Shown: piece by piece, positions 9,039 to 19,754 of the stretch
How positions within the stretch are numbered: position 1 is the first letter of the stretch
Layout: each line of letters opens with the position of its first letter
Source: Gracilariopsis chorda
Taxonomy: Eukaryota; Rhodophyta; Florideophyceae; Gracilariales; Gracilariaceae
Direction of reading: 5' to 3'
Assembly: GCA_003194525.1 (NCBI GenBank)
Contig: NBIV01000012.1
Coordinates: 434,001-498,000 of the forward strand
DNA length: 64,000 bases
Notes under the pieces: model-generated
What the model was told of the DNA's origin: nothing
What the model saw: the letters and a program-made list of their open reading frames with translations, nothing else
The model's database searches: none
Translations under genes and position numbers: made by a program

Positions 9039-10613
9039 CTACACGTCATCATTGCCAGCCAAGTTAACAGCATTCAGCGCGTCTGCAAAACGCGGAGATG
9101 CAAAAACTGTACCCTCCGTTGTTGTGTGTAAAGGATCCATTTCAACTGCTTTGCATTGGTTATTCCCTGTACCTCCATCCTTCTCTACTTGTTCCGTCGT
9201 CTCCCCAAAGTTCATAACCTTCCCATTGTTCGTATCTTCCGCATCATCCACAAACTCAAATTGAATCTTTTGCTGCGGTTCGACAAAATGAGTGTCATTG
9301 TCCTCTCCCTCAAAATCTGAATCATCTATATCATAGTCTGTCATGCCCGCTAGCGTATCGAATCCTTCATCTACTTCTACTTTTTTGGTGCCTTCACCGC
9401 CACTTGATCGCCTAGAATGCGATTCTGGCATCAAAAAGTCTGCGGCCTCCAACTTACCGCTCTTACGTTTATAGTCTTGGCTGGTCTCTCCTGTTGGTAC
9501 AGAGTCGTCTATGATGTTCGTCTCCTGTACTTCACCGGCAGTCCTTGGTATTTCGCGTGCTTCGGAAACTTCATTGAAGGGTAGTGCAGACTGCTTTGGC
9601 TTTTCAATAAGCTCGTCCTCCCCTTCCGCCATTTCGCGATCTATCGATTTTGTATTCCGGGCAACTCTCTTATTCGTAATGGCATTAGAAAGCGACTCAT
9701 TGTTCTCTTGCGTATCGCTTCTTTGTGGCATTTGTTTGTCAGTTGTTTCATTGTACATTGATGTATCATCAAGCTTTCTTCTTTTAAGTTGCCTTTCTGA
9801 AGTGTTCTCAGTACGATCGAGGCCTTCCTCGTCTTCCCGCAAATTTTGCTTGTGGGTAGGTTTTTGTTGGACGTGGTCGGGAGAGGCGACTGCCGTAGTA
9901 GCGTCGGTCGTCGTAGTAGTGGCGATTGCCGTGGGAGCGATGGTTGCCGCTCTCTCCTGGTCCCGCCGTGAATATGGTCGCTGTTGACTTGTTCTGTCGC
10001 GCTTGAGACCCGTAGATGGATGTCTTACGGGACGAGTTCGCTCTTCTGGTGGGATTTCTAAGGCTTGACGGTACCAAACATTCACAACTTCTGATATAGT
10101 AAGGTCCCAGTGCTTTGCTCGACATTTATGTCGCAGGTAGTTTGCAGCACGCGCTACGGCCCCAGTCAAACGTCCACCAACGTATTGCTTTGAAACTATC
10201 CCGAAACATATACCTTTCCTTTTAGTCCCATAAGCACGCGTTACGTGAACAATGAGTTCCGGAAGTCCCTTGATAGCTAAATGTACAACTGGAAGATATG
10301 TCTCATCGTGACGGATTGCGTAAAAGTAGCGTTCTGTTTCATGCTTGTTTGGGAACAATGCTTTGCGAACATTTCTGACCTCATCTTGGACAACAATATT
10401 GACTTCCTCAAGCTCCCGCTGAGTTTGAGCTTGATTACTCTTTCTCTCCCTTTGTTTAGCAGTAACTTGAAGAATAACTTCTGCGAAACCTTCTAGAAAC
10501 CTTATGACATTGTCACCAAGCTTGACTTCATGTCGCTTGGCGAGATTCGTAACTTGGGAAGTGTGGATAATTTCTAGCCACCTCTGCCTGGCGGGGTTGT
10601 GTTGATCGTCCAT
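9039..10613 (-). CDS. Hypothetical acidic/charged protein
   Basis: A 524-residue protein from an ATG at 10613. Residues 1-200 look like a folded domain with mixed hydrophobic/charged segments (RFLEGFAEVILQV, LPVVHLAIKGLPELIVHV, a basic GTKRKG and GAVARAANYLRHK). Residues 200-524 are low-complexity and rich in Glu, Asp, Thr, Ser and Arg, including KRRKL-like basic patches and an acidic stretch near 440-480. That composition suggests a nuclear or chromatin-associated protein, but I do not recognise the N-terminal domain. The long intact frame and ATG start support a real gene. Confidence 0.7.
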   Translation of the reverse strand: MDDQHNPARQRWLEIIHTSQVTNLAKRHEVKLGDNVIRFLEGFAEVILQVTAKQRERKSNQAQTQRELEEVNIVVQDEVRNVRKALFPNKHETERYFYAIRHDETYLPVVHLAIKGLPELIVHVTRAYGTKRKGICFGIVSKQYVGGRLTGAVARAANYLRHKCRAKHWDLTISEVVNVWYRQALEIPPEERTRPVRHPSTGLKRDRTSQQRPYSRRDQERAATIAPTAIATTTTTDATTAVASPDHVQQKPTHKQNLREDEEGLDRTENTSERQLKRRKLDDTSMYNETTDKQMPQRSDTQENNESLSNAITNKRVARNTKSIDREMAEGEDELIEKPKQSALPFNEVSEAREIPRTAGEVQETNIIDDSVPTGETSQDYKRKSGKLEAADFLMPESHSRRSSGGEGTKKVEVDEGFDTLAGMTDYDIDDSDFEGEDNDTHFVEPQQKIQFEFVDDAEDTNNGKVMNFGETTEQVEKDGGTGNNQCKAVEMDPLHTTTEGTVFASPRFADALNAVNLAGNDDV

Positions 10614-11443
10614 TTCTCTATGTAACGTTGTCCCCGGCGTCGGCAGGAGTCAAAGTGAGCCCTGGAATAGCTTCCCTGCATCCCCTCTCACGACCTTGTG
10701 AAACCACACCCCGTGTATCCATACACAAGTATCGAAGCCAGGACAGTTGCAAGTGAACCGTTATCATGATGCCACATGTTTCAGCTCTCGTCGTTCCACT
10801 CAGCATCGAATAACCGACAGAGGGTCATTTTTTCATTGATTTGGAAAACACAGAACCACCCCCGGTTCACAGTAAAGATATTCCATTACAAAAAAGTGAA
10901 GGTTTGCGACGGTAAAGGGCTGGCAGCTCTCCTTGTATGATTCGCATGTTTCATGTTAAGAGCGAATTCTTGGCACTTTTGGCAGTCTGGCATTTCTTTC
11001 CCTGTGATTACGTTGGGGAAGAGGCTGGGCAGAAGATTTGCGTTGCCGTGAGCAGATCAGGAAATGTCGTTGCGGACACATGTTTTATTGACGCCCAGAG
11101 GTATCCCTAGGTAGACAGACTACACCAGAACATTGCGGGTTCGCTAGAGTATTGATGGGAACATCAGCAAAATTTGATACGAAGCTTCTTACAAATGCGG
11201 AGGTTTGGAACGGCGCATAGCAGAGTGCACCAAAACCACCCAGAGGTATGCAATGATGAACTTACAAACTATCCCAAGTAACTTCCCTTCCCAATTTCGT
11301 TTGCATCGTCCAACGTTTTTATCTCCACGGCTATGCACCGTCAGTGCTCAAACCTTGATCTTTCATCGCTACTAGTGCATCTGACCAACATCATAGTCAC
11401 CATTCCTTTACACTGATATTGTATCATAGAGGTATTTTCAATG
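10614..11443. other. Intergenic, nothing recognised
   Basis: About 0.8 kb between the 5' end of the charged protein gene and the 3' end of coatomer zeta. I see no RNA gene, repeat or supported frame. Confidence 0.4.
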
Positions 11444-12007
11444 TTAGCTTAAGATCGATCGTGTGATCTGATCTCGGGCAGTCTGCAATGCTTGTCCCAA
11501 AGTTTGTTCACCAAGGGGAACTTGATCAATGAAGCTTCCCCCTTGCTGTCCAACACGGACCGCGAGTTCCGCTGGTTCACTTTCCATAATAACACCTTCC
11601 TGATCCACAAGCTCATCAACTACGAGCAGAACAGTCTCGAGGTTGTCCAATACTGCTTCTTCGAACACTTGACCGCGCATAGTGATACTCAAAGTTTCAT
11701 CCAGAGATTGAAGCACCTCCGCCATAATCAATTCATTTTCCAGAGGGCCTCCCACAACAAACATTAAGAGATCGTCAGCTTGTTTGTAGGCGACTACAAA
11801 ATTCTTGAATTCCATAACATCAACACCTTCGGATAGGTCACCCATTGTTAGAATTTTCCGTAGCAAGGTCATTTCGAAGTCGCGCTGTGATTCTTGGTCA
11901 TCCCATTGAACACGATCGCAGAAGCGTGAACAGACGCGCTTTCCATCGTGATTTATAATAATGACCGCTTTTACGAGCGGTTGCTCGACTCCCGAAAGAC
12001 CTTTCAT
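11444..12007 (-). CDS. COPZ: Coatomer subunit zeta
   Basis: Small subunit of the COPI coat that buds Golgi-to-ER vesicles. From the ATG at 12007 it is 187 residues, close to the usual ~180. The longin-type start VKAVIIINHDGKRV, the DFEMTLLRKI segment, VVAYKQADDLLMFVVGG and the LDNLETVLLVVDELVDQEG block match the family. The frame is open a further 42 codons upstream, but the extra residues do not resemble the family and the inner ATG fits its length. It is divergent from COG2, 639 bp away, which also acts at the Golgi; whether this is functional is unknown. Confidence 0.88.
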   Translation of the reverse strand: MKGLSGVEQPLVKAVIIINHDGKRVCSRFCDRVQWDDQESQRDFEMTLLRKILTMGDLSEGVDVMEFKNFVVAYKQADDLLMFVVGGPLENELIMAEVLQSLDETLSITMRGQVFEEAVLDNLETVLLVVDELVDQEGVIMESEPAELAVRVGQQGGSFIDQVPLGEQTLGQALQTARDQITRSILS

Positions 12008-12646
12008 CCGAAAGTACAGTACCGCCAAAACGAAACGCCTCGAAGTACCTCGCAAAGGGATCGACTTGTTCGAAACAACGCTCGTTAGTGGTGCTTCAAG
12101 ACTTTTAAGTGTACCTCTCAACAAGAAACCCAACGCAAGGGTAAGGTGTTCGAACTGCGCGCGAAAGAGGTCGAAGACAGAACTACTGTTTGACGGAGAG
12201 ATTCCTCACGGGTTGCAGGCGTCAAGAAAGGAGGATTATCGATGTCAGCAATTAACCGCTTACTAATCGACGATAGCCCGGGGAGTTGGGGTAGCCTTGA
12301 CATCAGTTGATTGATTTCGTAAATCAAGTCGGTTATTCAACTTAGTAGCCTTTCTGGCCCAGGCCCTCCCAATACGAAAATTTTCTATTTATCCTTTTGA
12401 CATGGTACTGTCAGGTGAGACATAAACAATCAATCCATTATCCAATGCGTATCGCGCGGTTCTCCCTGCGAAAGTGAGGACAGATGATCAACAAATGATG
12501 CAAGACCGCCAGAAGAAGGGGCCAGACATGTTCGGATATTCGGGATAAACTTCGAGGCTTCTTCCAAGAACTGACTTCTAAAATCACCTACTTGGTGCAA
12601 AGGAAATATCAGACCGTAAGACGAGTTGCTGCTGTGCCCAGGTGCG
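12008..12646. other. Shared upstream region of coatomer zeta and COG2
   Basis: Divergent intergenic region that must hold both promoters. I see no clear TATA box or repeat. Confidence 0.4.
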
Positions 12647-14875
12647 ATGAAGAGGGGGGTATCATCATCGAAGGCGCTCTGTTTCGATCCAGACGCACTG
12701 TCCTCTCCTAACTTTAACGCCCAAAAGTTCATTGCCGAGCTTCGCGTACGCGCACCATTGCGAATTCTACGAGATGATCTACGCACTCACACTGTTTCTT
12801 TGCAATCAGAAGTCGTATCGAAACTGCAAACCGATTTTCATACTTTCAGCACTTTGAATGAAACCATTGGAGACGTCAATACTCTATGCGATGCAACAAA
12901 TCCCACGCTCAAGGAGCTTCAAAAGACTCTAGAACAGCTCCTTAAGGATATTGACGATCATATCAACGCTTTAGAAAACACCCTATCGTATCGAAGACAT
13001 GTTAATGGACGGATATCAGCACTACAGACTCTAATCTACGCAAACGATCTTCTTCACAAATGTGAAAGACTACTTAACGAGTACACGTCTCTTCCGGATA
13101 GAACAACACAAGAAGCGTTGCGTGTCATTGAAAGAATAGCCACCGAAACTGCCCAACTCAATTTCACTCTGAATCGAGCTGTCAAAGGCGCGTTCTTGAG
13201 AAGCCTTACTTTGCGGATCGGTAACGTGCGTCGAAAGGTTAACAGTTGTTTAGACGCATGGCTTCGCAGGTCTTTGAAGTCGACTGAAGATTCTGCATCT
13301 ATTTTACCACGCGTGCTATGTATGTATGTTTCTGCGGGAATTGCGTCCCAAGCGGAAGAGTTTTTCCGAAGAGAGGTAGTGCTACCGTTCACCTCCACTC
13401 GACTGCAGATGACCCAGATGTTGAACAAAGCAGAAAAGAATCTACGACCAAAGTCTGTAACCGCGGCTCATGCTTTAGAGGCAGCTCATGAAGAAATCGT
13501 ACAGTTTCTCGGTGAGAAAGTTTTGCCCATTGTCAGCTTGTGCGAATCTGAAGAGCGTTTGAAAGGAAGACTGGACTTTGTGGGAAATGCCGTATGGCCC
13601 CAGATTCAAAGTGCCATCGCTGTGAACATGGCAGCTGCGTTTTCTCCTGGAATCCCGAATGTCTTTCATAAGAGCTTCATGGCCGGGAGCAAGATATATC
13701 ATGCAATTGAGGCCTCCGCTATCAATGATGATATAAGAGATCAACTGAGATCCTCAAAAGCTACTGTTAACTTCTGGAAACATTGGAACCTTCCTGTTTA
13801 CTTTCAACTACGATTTCAAGAGATTACTAGTCGGTTTGATGAGCACCTCAGCGCCGGCCCAGTTTCAAAGATTACATCTCCTTTGAATTATGAAGACTGG
13901 AACTTGTCGTCTTCTAATCTGCTGCGCACAGATGTTTATCAAGCCACACCAACAGCAAGTTTGGTCGCATGTTTACAAAGATGTTGGGCAGAAGACGTTT
14001 TCCATACCACCCTCACTCACCGATTCTTACGCCTTTCATTACAGCTACTGGCTCGGTATTCTACTTGGGTGAGAACTGGCTTAGCCGGAGAATGGTCTAT
14101 TGCAGATACCGTCCCAAAAGGCGCCGCTAGAATCTATAAGGACATAGCCATATTGCTAAATCGTATACCTTCTGAATTATCATCAACAATCCGATTGCGA
14201 GGAGCTTCACTTTCGACTGAACACCTAGACGCCATTGAATCTGTCTTCTCCGATGCGGTTGGTAAGTTTTCTTCACTGCTGCCGGAACTCACGACGTCAA
14301 TTTCAAGTTCTTTGGCCCGGAGTTGCGTTGAAAATCTTCAACCCTTGCGCGGGATTCTCGCAACATATCGAATGTCGTCGAAACAAATTCCGACCACGCA
14401 TTCATCCTTTGTGCCGAAAATACTTCGACCTTTGAAGTCCTTCATAAAGGAAAATGAGGATAGTTTCCCAAAGGTTGAACGAATTGCCTTGGCAACAAGC
14501 GTAACTGAACAAACTGCAGAAGAATATCGGAAAATGGCGACGGACTTACTGCAGCGTAATAAGAGTAGTGAGGCTACCTTGAGACGGCTGAATATCGGAC
14601 GAAGCGGAGCACTCTCTGGAGCTCACTCCAACACGACGAGCGTAATTGAAAAAATATCCACACAGCTCTTCTTGGACGTAGAGAAGTTTGCTGAGGAAGC
14701 CTCTCTTCTGGGTGTATCAACAGAGGAGTCACCATTGATAATCTTGCTGAGAGAAAGTGTTCAGAGTGAAAGGACAAAAGCTGCTGGGAATGAACAGGTT
14801 CAATCAGATAGCATCTCTTCAACTACAGATATCGAATCAACAGGGCAACGATCTTTGCCAGAAGCAAAGACATGA
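12647..14875 (+). CDS. COG2: Conserved oligomeric Golgi complex subunit 2
   Basis: Subunit of lobe A of the COG tethering complex, which acts in retrograde intra-Golgi traffic. The 742-residue length from the ATG at 12647 fits the family. The N-terminus LCFDPDALSSPNFNAQKFI followed by LRDDLRTHTVSLQSEVVSKL is the diagnostic COG2 N-terminal region. Long alpha-helical/coiled-coil segments follow (residues 40-160), then the helical rod. The C-terminal ~60 residues are Ser/Thr/Glu-rich. An in-frame TTG lies further upstream; the ATG is preferred. No intron is evident. Confidence 0.85.
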   Translation: MKRGVSSSKALCFDPDALSSPNFNAQKFIAELRVRAPLRILRDDLRTHTVSLQSEVVSKLQTDFHTFSTLNETIGDVNTLCDATNPTLKELQKTLEQLLKDIDDHINALENTLSYRRHVNGRISALQTLIYANDLLHKCERLLNEYTSLPDRTTQEALRVIERIATETAQLNFTLNRAVKGAFLRSLTLRIGNVRRKVNSCLDAWLRRSLKSTEDSASILPRVLCMYVSAGIASQAEEFFRREVVLPFTSTRLQMTQMLNKAEKNLRPKSVTAAHALEAAHEEIVQFLGEKVLPIVSLCESEERLKGRLDFVGNAVWPQIQSAIAVNMAAAFSPGIPNVFHKSFMAGSKIYHAIEASAINDDIRDQLRSSKATVNFWKHWNLPVYFQLRFQEITSRFDEHLSAGPVSKITSPLNYEDWNLSSSNLLRTDVYQATPTASLVACLQRCWAEDVFHTTLTHRFLRLSLQLLARYSTWVRTGLAGEWSIADTVPKGAARIYKDIAILLNRIPSELSSTIRLRGASLSTEHLDAIESVFSDAVGKFSSLLPELTTSISSSLARSCVENLQPLRGILATYRMSSKQIPTTHSSFVPKILRPLKSFIKENEDSFPKVERIALATSVTEQTAEEYRKMATDLLQRNKSSEATLRRLNIGRSGALSGAHSNTTSVIEKISTQLFLDVEKFAEEASLLGVSTEESPLIILLRESVQSERTKAAGNEQVQSDSISSTTDIESTGQRSLPEAKT

Positions 14876-15979
14876 TGTACCACCAAGGACAGCTACAACA
14901 GGCACGTTTGAAGTCAATGGATAGGTTGTCTACGAAAGAACCGGACACATTCAAGATCAAGCTTGGGCTCGAGCCTCGAGGATTCACTGATTAGCAAAAG
15001 GTATATGCACTGTTACAGAGCGGGGCACGCCCTTAGTTGTCCAGTCGATAGAAAGAGTGCTTACGATCGTGTGGCACATCTATTTTAACACCGTCATGAG
15101 CTGTCTCGAGCCCACAACTTACAAGACAATACGATATCTGAAACTTGTCCTCCAAGTCTTCTGAGGAAGTGTCACTTGGTCCTTGGCTTTTGCTTCTCGT
15201 TCTACGTCTATGATACAGAATCAAAGCCAACTTGAAGAGTGAGTGGGCATACCGTATATTTCGCTATGTCTTCTGATCCAGATCATCTACGTTAAGAAGA
15301 AAAGCCCGTTTTTGTGGCAAGTGTGCTGTCTGCTGCAGTGTACCAAGGGCACTTTGCTATCAACAACAAAAGCAGTTGCCCATTCCTGAGTAGGTATCTG
15401 TTGTTATTGTTGTTTAAGAGCCTTGCTCCTAATTCCGATCACACGGCAGGGATTCTTAGTAGTTCTTTCTATCCTAGACCGAGAACTTACCTGTAGCTGT
15501 GATCCTTCACCTCTCTTGTAGCTCTACATCTCAACTAAACGCCTAGTTCCGACGCGGTAAGAAGGCTTTCTGAGAACCCTCACATTCTGGTGACGCTGTT
15601 CTTGGCTTCCATCCTCCAGTTTCGGCCCATGACTGCTGCATCCCCCATCCTCCATCTGCAGCAGTCGATATACGCTCACAGGCTAGTATACCAAGACAGA
15701 GCCTTCCTTGGTTTCCTGCGAAAAGAGAAGTATTTCTAGAACGATACTTCTACCCATAAAGGCTACGAAAGGACTATCAAAGTTACGACGGACGAAGAAG
15801 CCAAATGGAGATGCGATTGTATGAAAAACGATTGAGCCAATCCGGCGCTCTTGTGCTAGTTCTCTGCACAGATCATTCATCTTTTATAGATTGGGTCTAT
15901 TAGGGGAATCTAACCCTCGTATCCACAGAAGTTCTTGGCCTTCCTGAAAAGAGAAAGCTTTTACTGAAAGCGCTCCTTC
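14876..15979. other. Intergenic, repeat-bearing
   Basis: Gene-free. Part of it (about 15400-15720) resembles the repeats at 48.3 and 49.6 kb. No supported frame. Confidence 0.4.
15600..15720 (-). repeat. Diverged copy of the (GAA)n-tailed repeat family
   Basis: The block with TGACTGCTGC, CTGCAGCAG, ACGCTCAC and CTAGTATACCAAGAC follows the same order as 48600-48675 and 49785-49855. Boundaries are uncertain because the copy is diverged; similarity may begin near 15400. Confidence 0.45.
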
Positions 15980-15986
15980 AGCTTAG

Positions 15987-15988
<2 letters not shown>

Positions 15989-16034
<46 letters not shown>

Positions 16035-16179
16035 ATATGAGCTCGCGTCTCCAATTCCAAGACTACGGTAGGGGTTACATTGAGAAGAACCCCTCTCTCT
16101 CTAGATAAACCAACAGCTTTTCTGGCCATGTCCTTACTATTGATTCGGCGTCAGAGCCCTGCCTCTCTCGGAGAGGCGG
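15989..16179 (-). mobile_element. 5'-truncated non-LTR retrotransposon (LINE), copy 1
   Basis: Minus-strand copy of the LINE 3' end, ending in (CA)22, seen as (GT)22 at 15989-16032. It is flanked by the 9-bp target-site duplication AGCTTAGTA (15980-15988 and 16180-16188). The body is nearly identical to the 3' end of the 26580-27584 copy, including the end of the ORF and the ~55-nt 3' UTR. Only about 150 bp besides the tail was inserted. Confidence 0.85.
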
Positions 16180-16188
16180 AGCTTAGTA

Positions 16189-16948
16189 ATAGAAAGCTGT
16201 TGTCCCCAATAAAAAAGAAGAACCCTCGTATAGATGATTAGCCTTCTGGACTCCAGGAAGGTCATACCGTTTTCTCGGATTTAGAGGCACGAGCTGTAAA
16301 AACACACACCCACGCACTCTCAAACCAGAGTCAAACTTGAAAAGACAACTCTGAAACAAACAACTCCAATAAAGAAAAAGACAAATGTCGTACACCCTTG
16401 TTGTCTTTGATTTGTTTACCATCCATCCATTAGGACTGTTCCTTTGTGTGCAGTACCGTAAGCTCCTCGACATTGCATTATCCCAATTGCAGACCGAATC
16501 ATAGCTTACTGGTCGTAGGCTCATACCGTTTCTCTTTGACCAAAGACGAAGATCCTGCTGTTGGTCTTTGGTCTGTTACAGGATCGTTGTTGTTCTTTGT
16601 CTGTCTAAGTATTTCTGAGGGTGTTCTGGGTATCAGGCGCACTTGAAGCGAGAGATGCGTGGAGTTTTCGTTTTCGTTTCGCCCATAAACAAGTTGTCCT
16701 TCTATTTTTGGTTTTGGCATCTCCTTCCCGAAAGAAAGGCTCCTCCTTATCGAAGCGAAACACAACAACATTTCAACCACTTTCCATGTTCTACTATAAA
16801 ATTTTCGCTTCGTGATAGTTGAGCCTGAACGGGTCGCGCATAAAGAGTACTCACTTTGTCGAGAGCTTGATGATATTTCGGGATCGATCCTCGCTCCCGG
16901 AATACCATCAAGCTCTCGAACTAATCTTTTGTCAAGGGCGTCATCGAA
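16189..16948. other. Intergenic upstream of the Tudor-like gene
   Basis: No supported gene. Contains a long foldback at 16859-16919 just before the next start codon. Confidence 0.4.
16859..16919 (+). other. 25-bp foldback upstream of the Tudor-like gene
   Basis: Arms 16859-16883 and 16895-16919 pair over 25 positions with one mismatch and one G-T wobble around an 11-nt loop. The outer arm starts TCGAGAGCTTGATG. It ends 29 nt before the ATG at 16949, so it may lie in the 5' leader. Confidence 0.7.
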
Positions 16949-17533
16949 ATGGGGCAGGCTTTTTCGGGCACGGCTGTTGTACCTCTTTCAAAACGTCATC
17001 CAGAAGAAGAAAACTCCAGTACGGCTTCTTCACTTCAGCAAGCTCTCCCGATTCCTCTGCGCAGTCATGGAATTCGAAAACGCAAGAGTGTGAACAAATC
17101 GAAAGTGCATACAATAACGATTTGCGAGCGAGACGAGAATATTGCTGAGCGAATCAAGAGCACTATAGTTGGGGAGTCAATTCAAGTATTCTGGACTGAA
17201 ATCAATGCATGGTAAGCGTGGCGATCTTGTTCAGCCTGGTGTTTGTTAATCCTTTATTAATCATTCTTGTTCAGGGTCGATTGCAAAGTTATTGTCTACG
17301 AGAGTTCTATGGCAGGGACGACCACTGCTGGCATGCATTGCGTTGAATACGCGGATGGAATGAAAGAATGGAGAACGTTGAGAGAATTTCGTGTTGTGTC
17401 TGAAGATACTGCAATAGCGAAGAAAACATCGCGAGGAATTCTTTCTTCGAGAACGGAACAAAATGAAGAGGAAGAGGGCAGGAACAAGGAAGATGATTCG
17501 GATGCAAGAAGCGTTAACACACCTACAAAATAA
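16949..17533 (+). CDS. Small Tudor-like domain protein, two exons
   Basis: Predicted as exons 16949-17211 and 17275-17533 (173 residues). The 63-bp intron has GTAAGC and TTCAG ends, and splicing within a Trp codon rebuilds a continuous domain. The domain runs from GESIQVFWTEINAW through VDCKVIVYESS to HCVEYADGMKEWRTL. This is the pattern of Tudor-like domains in PDS5, MSH6 and related chromatin proteins (G..I.V.W....W..V..Y...H.V.Y.DG). The N-terminal half is polar and contains the basic patch RKRKSVNKSK, a possible nuclear signal; the tail is acidic. It may read modified histones, but that is inference. The start is the first ATG after an in-frame stop at 16922. A foldback lies just upstream. 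Confidence 0.6.
17212..17274 (+). other. Spliceosomal intron, 63 bp
   Basis: 5' GTAAGC, 3' TTGTTCAG, with TTTATTAAT-like branch-site candidates 15-25 nt before the acceptor. It joins two open frames that together form one domain. Confidence 0.65.
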
Positions 17534-18594
17534 CGAGTTGGTCTTCCTAGCGAGAGAACGCTTCTTCCACATGAAGCGGTCTACACTACGTAGGAATTAG
17601 ACTAGTGTGCCTGTAAAAGAGAGAGAGAGAGAGATCCCAAAGACGTTATCTTCAATCTGGTTGCTATCTGTAAAACGTGAAGCTGTCCTGGTATTGGTGC
17701 TATGGTCTGGACGATTAGGTTTTGCCACATGGAATGCATATGCTGGAGCTGTAGACGAATGTGTTCACACGTCCGGACATTTCTCACATATCCAACCAAT
17801 CTTACGGGATGCGTGACACGCCACAGGCGTTTTGGAGCTCTCAGTCCCACCTCTGCACTGTCGTAGCAAGGGGATTCCAAGTGGGTGCAGATGGACAGCC
17901 CTGCAATCCTTGTTACAACGGTAGAAGGGTTACCTTCGGTATCATCGTTTGTAACAAAGTGAGCTTCGATAAATTTATGACTTTTCACACGACTGAAGCT
18001 GCTGCTGCGAAGCGTACAACTTGTAAGGGTGCTACGCTTGATAGGGTAAAGGGATTGCTACCAAGAGGTAAGGGCTAGTCCATAACGTCTCGTTCGATGA
18101 AGGGTTTGGGATTATGTGCTCATCTGCTGTGGCTCACAATCAAGGCTAACAAATGTTTACCGTGCATTGGGGCGTTAAGAAAGCACTGCTAGTTATACAA
18201 ATTCAATTCGACCTACTCGTCGCAGAGCAGCAAGCAACCAAGTCACATTTCATTGAACAGGCCACAGCATAAGAACCAACCGTGGTGTGTTACACTTTCA
18301 AAGAGTTGAACCTCCTCAACAAGGAGGTATTACAAAGAATCAAAGTAAACGACAAGAGATGGAGGAACAAGTTGATAGACAACGACAAACCGGGTCCTAC
18401 TGCCTCGAAGAGAGGTGACGCGTAACTACCATAAGTAAACGGCGTTAATAACGACAGGGAACACATGACAGCAACGGCTGAATGTGCAGCCGAAAAGAAG
18501 GTGTGAATGGATAGGGCAGAGTGATAAAAACGGCGAGCAGGGAAGAGAGACCGCCGTTACAAAACGTGAACAATATTGTCGAGTTGTGATAGAT
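17534..18594. other. Intergenic, nothing identified
   Basis: About 1 kb. A (GA)n stretch preceded by GTAAAA (17612-17632) resembles those near 25495 and 26355, possibly another microsatellite-tailed repeat. No supported gene. Confidence 0.35.
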
Positions 18595-19335
18595 CTACCT
18601 GGAGCTTGACAGTCTTCGGATCGTTTCCTGTTGCTTCTGAATAGTGGCAAGCAACTCTGAGCAAGTAGTCTGAGATAAACAGAGCTTGGTTTCGAGGTCA
18701 GCAATGGTAAACGCAGGATCGGGTGTGGCAGTGGTTGGGTGCGATGGCACGGCGGCCAGTTGCTCGGAAAGTGACCGCACTTGGTCCACATTTGCGACGG
18801 AGTGGTTTCTGTTGGCGTAGGTAGCGATGCAATCCGGGGGACTGCGTTTGTTCTCGGACACAAAGGAATCGTTGAGCGCAGTTGCATTAGGAGAAGCTGG
18901 ATTTTGTGAGGACAACGAAGTGGGTTGCAATACGGCAAATACTTCCGGTGAACGAGGGATTAAATCGGCCATAGCCATGCAATGCCATGTGAGGGAGATG
19001 AGAGGAGATGAAGGAGCACGGGTTGTAGAGAGAACCTTAGCGCTAAAGTGATCAGTACGGAGCATTCCAATCGGCGGAAGTTGTGGAGATTCGGGAGTTT
19101 TAAATGGTTGGGGGGGTGGTTTGGCGACATGGCTTTGTTCGTTTTGAAGGTTTGAAAGTTGAGTGGCAAGTTTTTCGGCGCGAGAAGTTTCGCGTTGACG
19201 AAGGGTCTTCTCGTCCTGGTAGAGCCGCAAAGCGCTAAGGCGTTTTTCCTGCAGGTCTTTGAGTTGCTGCTTGACGGCGCGAAGCTGCTGGGCGGAGGCG
19301 GAAGCAGCGGCGCGCGACCTGACCTTAGCGGTCAT
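18595..19335 (-). CDS. Hypothetical coiled-coil protein
   Basis: A 246-residue protein from an ATG at 19335. Residues ~15-70 (AQQLRAVKQQLKDLQEKR onward) form a heptad-like coiled coil, as do the last ~40 (DLETKLCLSQTTCSELLATI). The middle is Pro/Ser-rich. I recognise no family. It is divergent from the MPP-beta gene with about 420 bp between starts. The intact frame and ATG favour a real gene, but there is no homology support. Confidence 0.55.
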   Translation of the reverse strand: MTAKVRSRAAASASAQQLRAVKQQLKDLQEKRLSALRLYQDEKTLRQRETSRAEKLATQLSNLQNEQSHVAKPPPQPFKTPESPQLPPIGMLRTDHFSAKVLSTTRAPSSPLISLTWHCMAMADLIPRSPEVFAVLQPTSLSSQNPASPNATALNDSFVSENKRSPPDCIATYANRNHSVANVDQVRSLSEQLAAVPSHPTTATPDPAFTIADLETKLCLSQTTCSELLATIQKQQETIRRLSSSR

Positions 19336-19754
19336 CGCGGCGACGGACGGGAATGGGTGGGGAGGTGGAGGAGATATGAACGAGTGCGAGGGCGGGGCGC
19401 TGCAAGTCGCGAAGGTGATCGAGGAACGGGGCGGGCCATTTTACGGCGCGACAACCCTCTGAGCGGATGGCCCAATGAAGTGCGATGGACGTTGAAAGAC
19501 ATTTCGCGAGGAGTGCTGCGCGACACACACACACCACACACGTGCCGCTCGCTGCGCCACGGTTCAGAGTTCGAGCACGCGCCTCCATCCGCGGCACGTG
19601 TGCGCGTATGCGACGTGGCATGTGTCTTACTGTGTAAGCATGGTTTGTTGTGGCACAGGAGTGAGCTGTGCTGGGATGCTGGTGAATACATCGCAGCGTC
19701 ATCTTCGTGGACGTGACGCCTCCGCCACAGACGCGCAGTCGATCGCCCGCCGCG
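19336..19754. other. Divergent promoter region
   Basis: Upstream of both the coiled-coil gene and MPP-beta. Contains a short CACA tract (~19526-19540); no defined motif is called. Confidence 0.4.

Noticed and set aside
9511-9987. 158-codon plus-strand frame opposite the charged protein gene
   Set aside because: Hydrophobic/Ser composition is the antisense of the acidic-charged coding region.
15989-16032. (GT)22 microsatellite as an independent repeat
   Set aside because: It is the tail of LINE copy 1, flanked by target-site duplications, not a free microsatellite.
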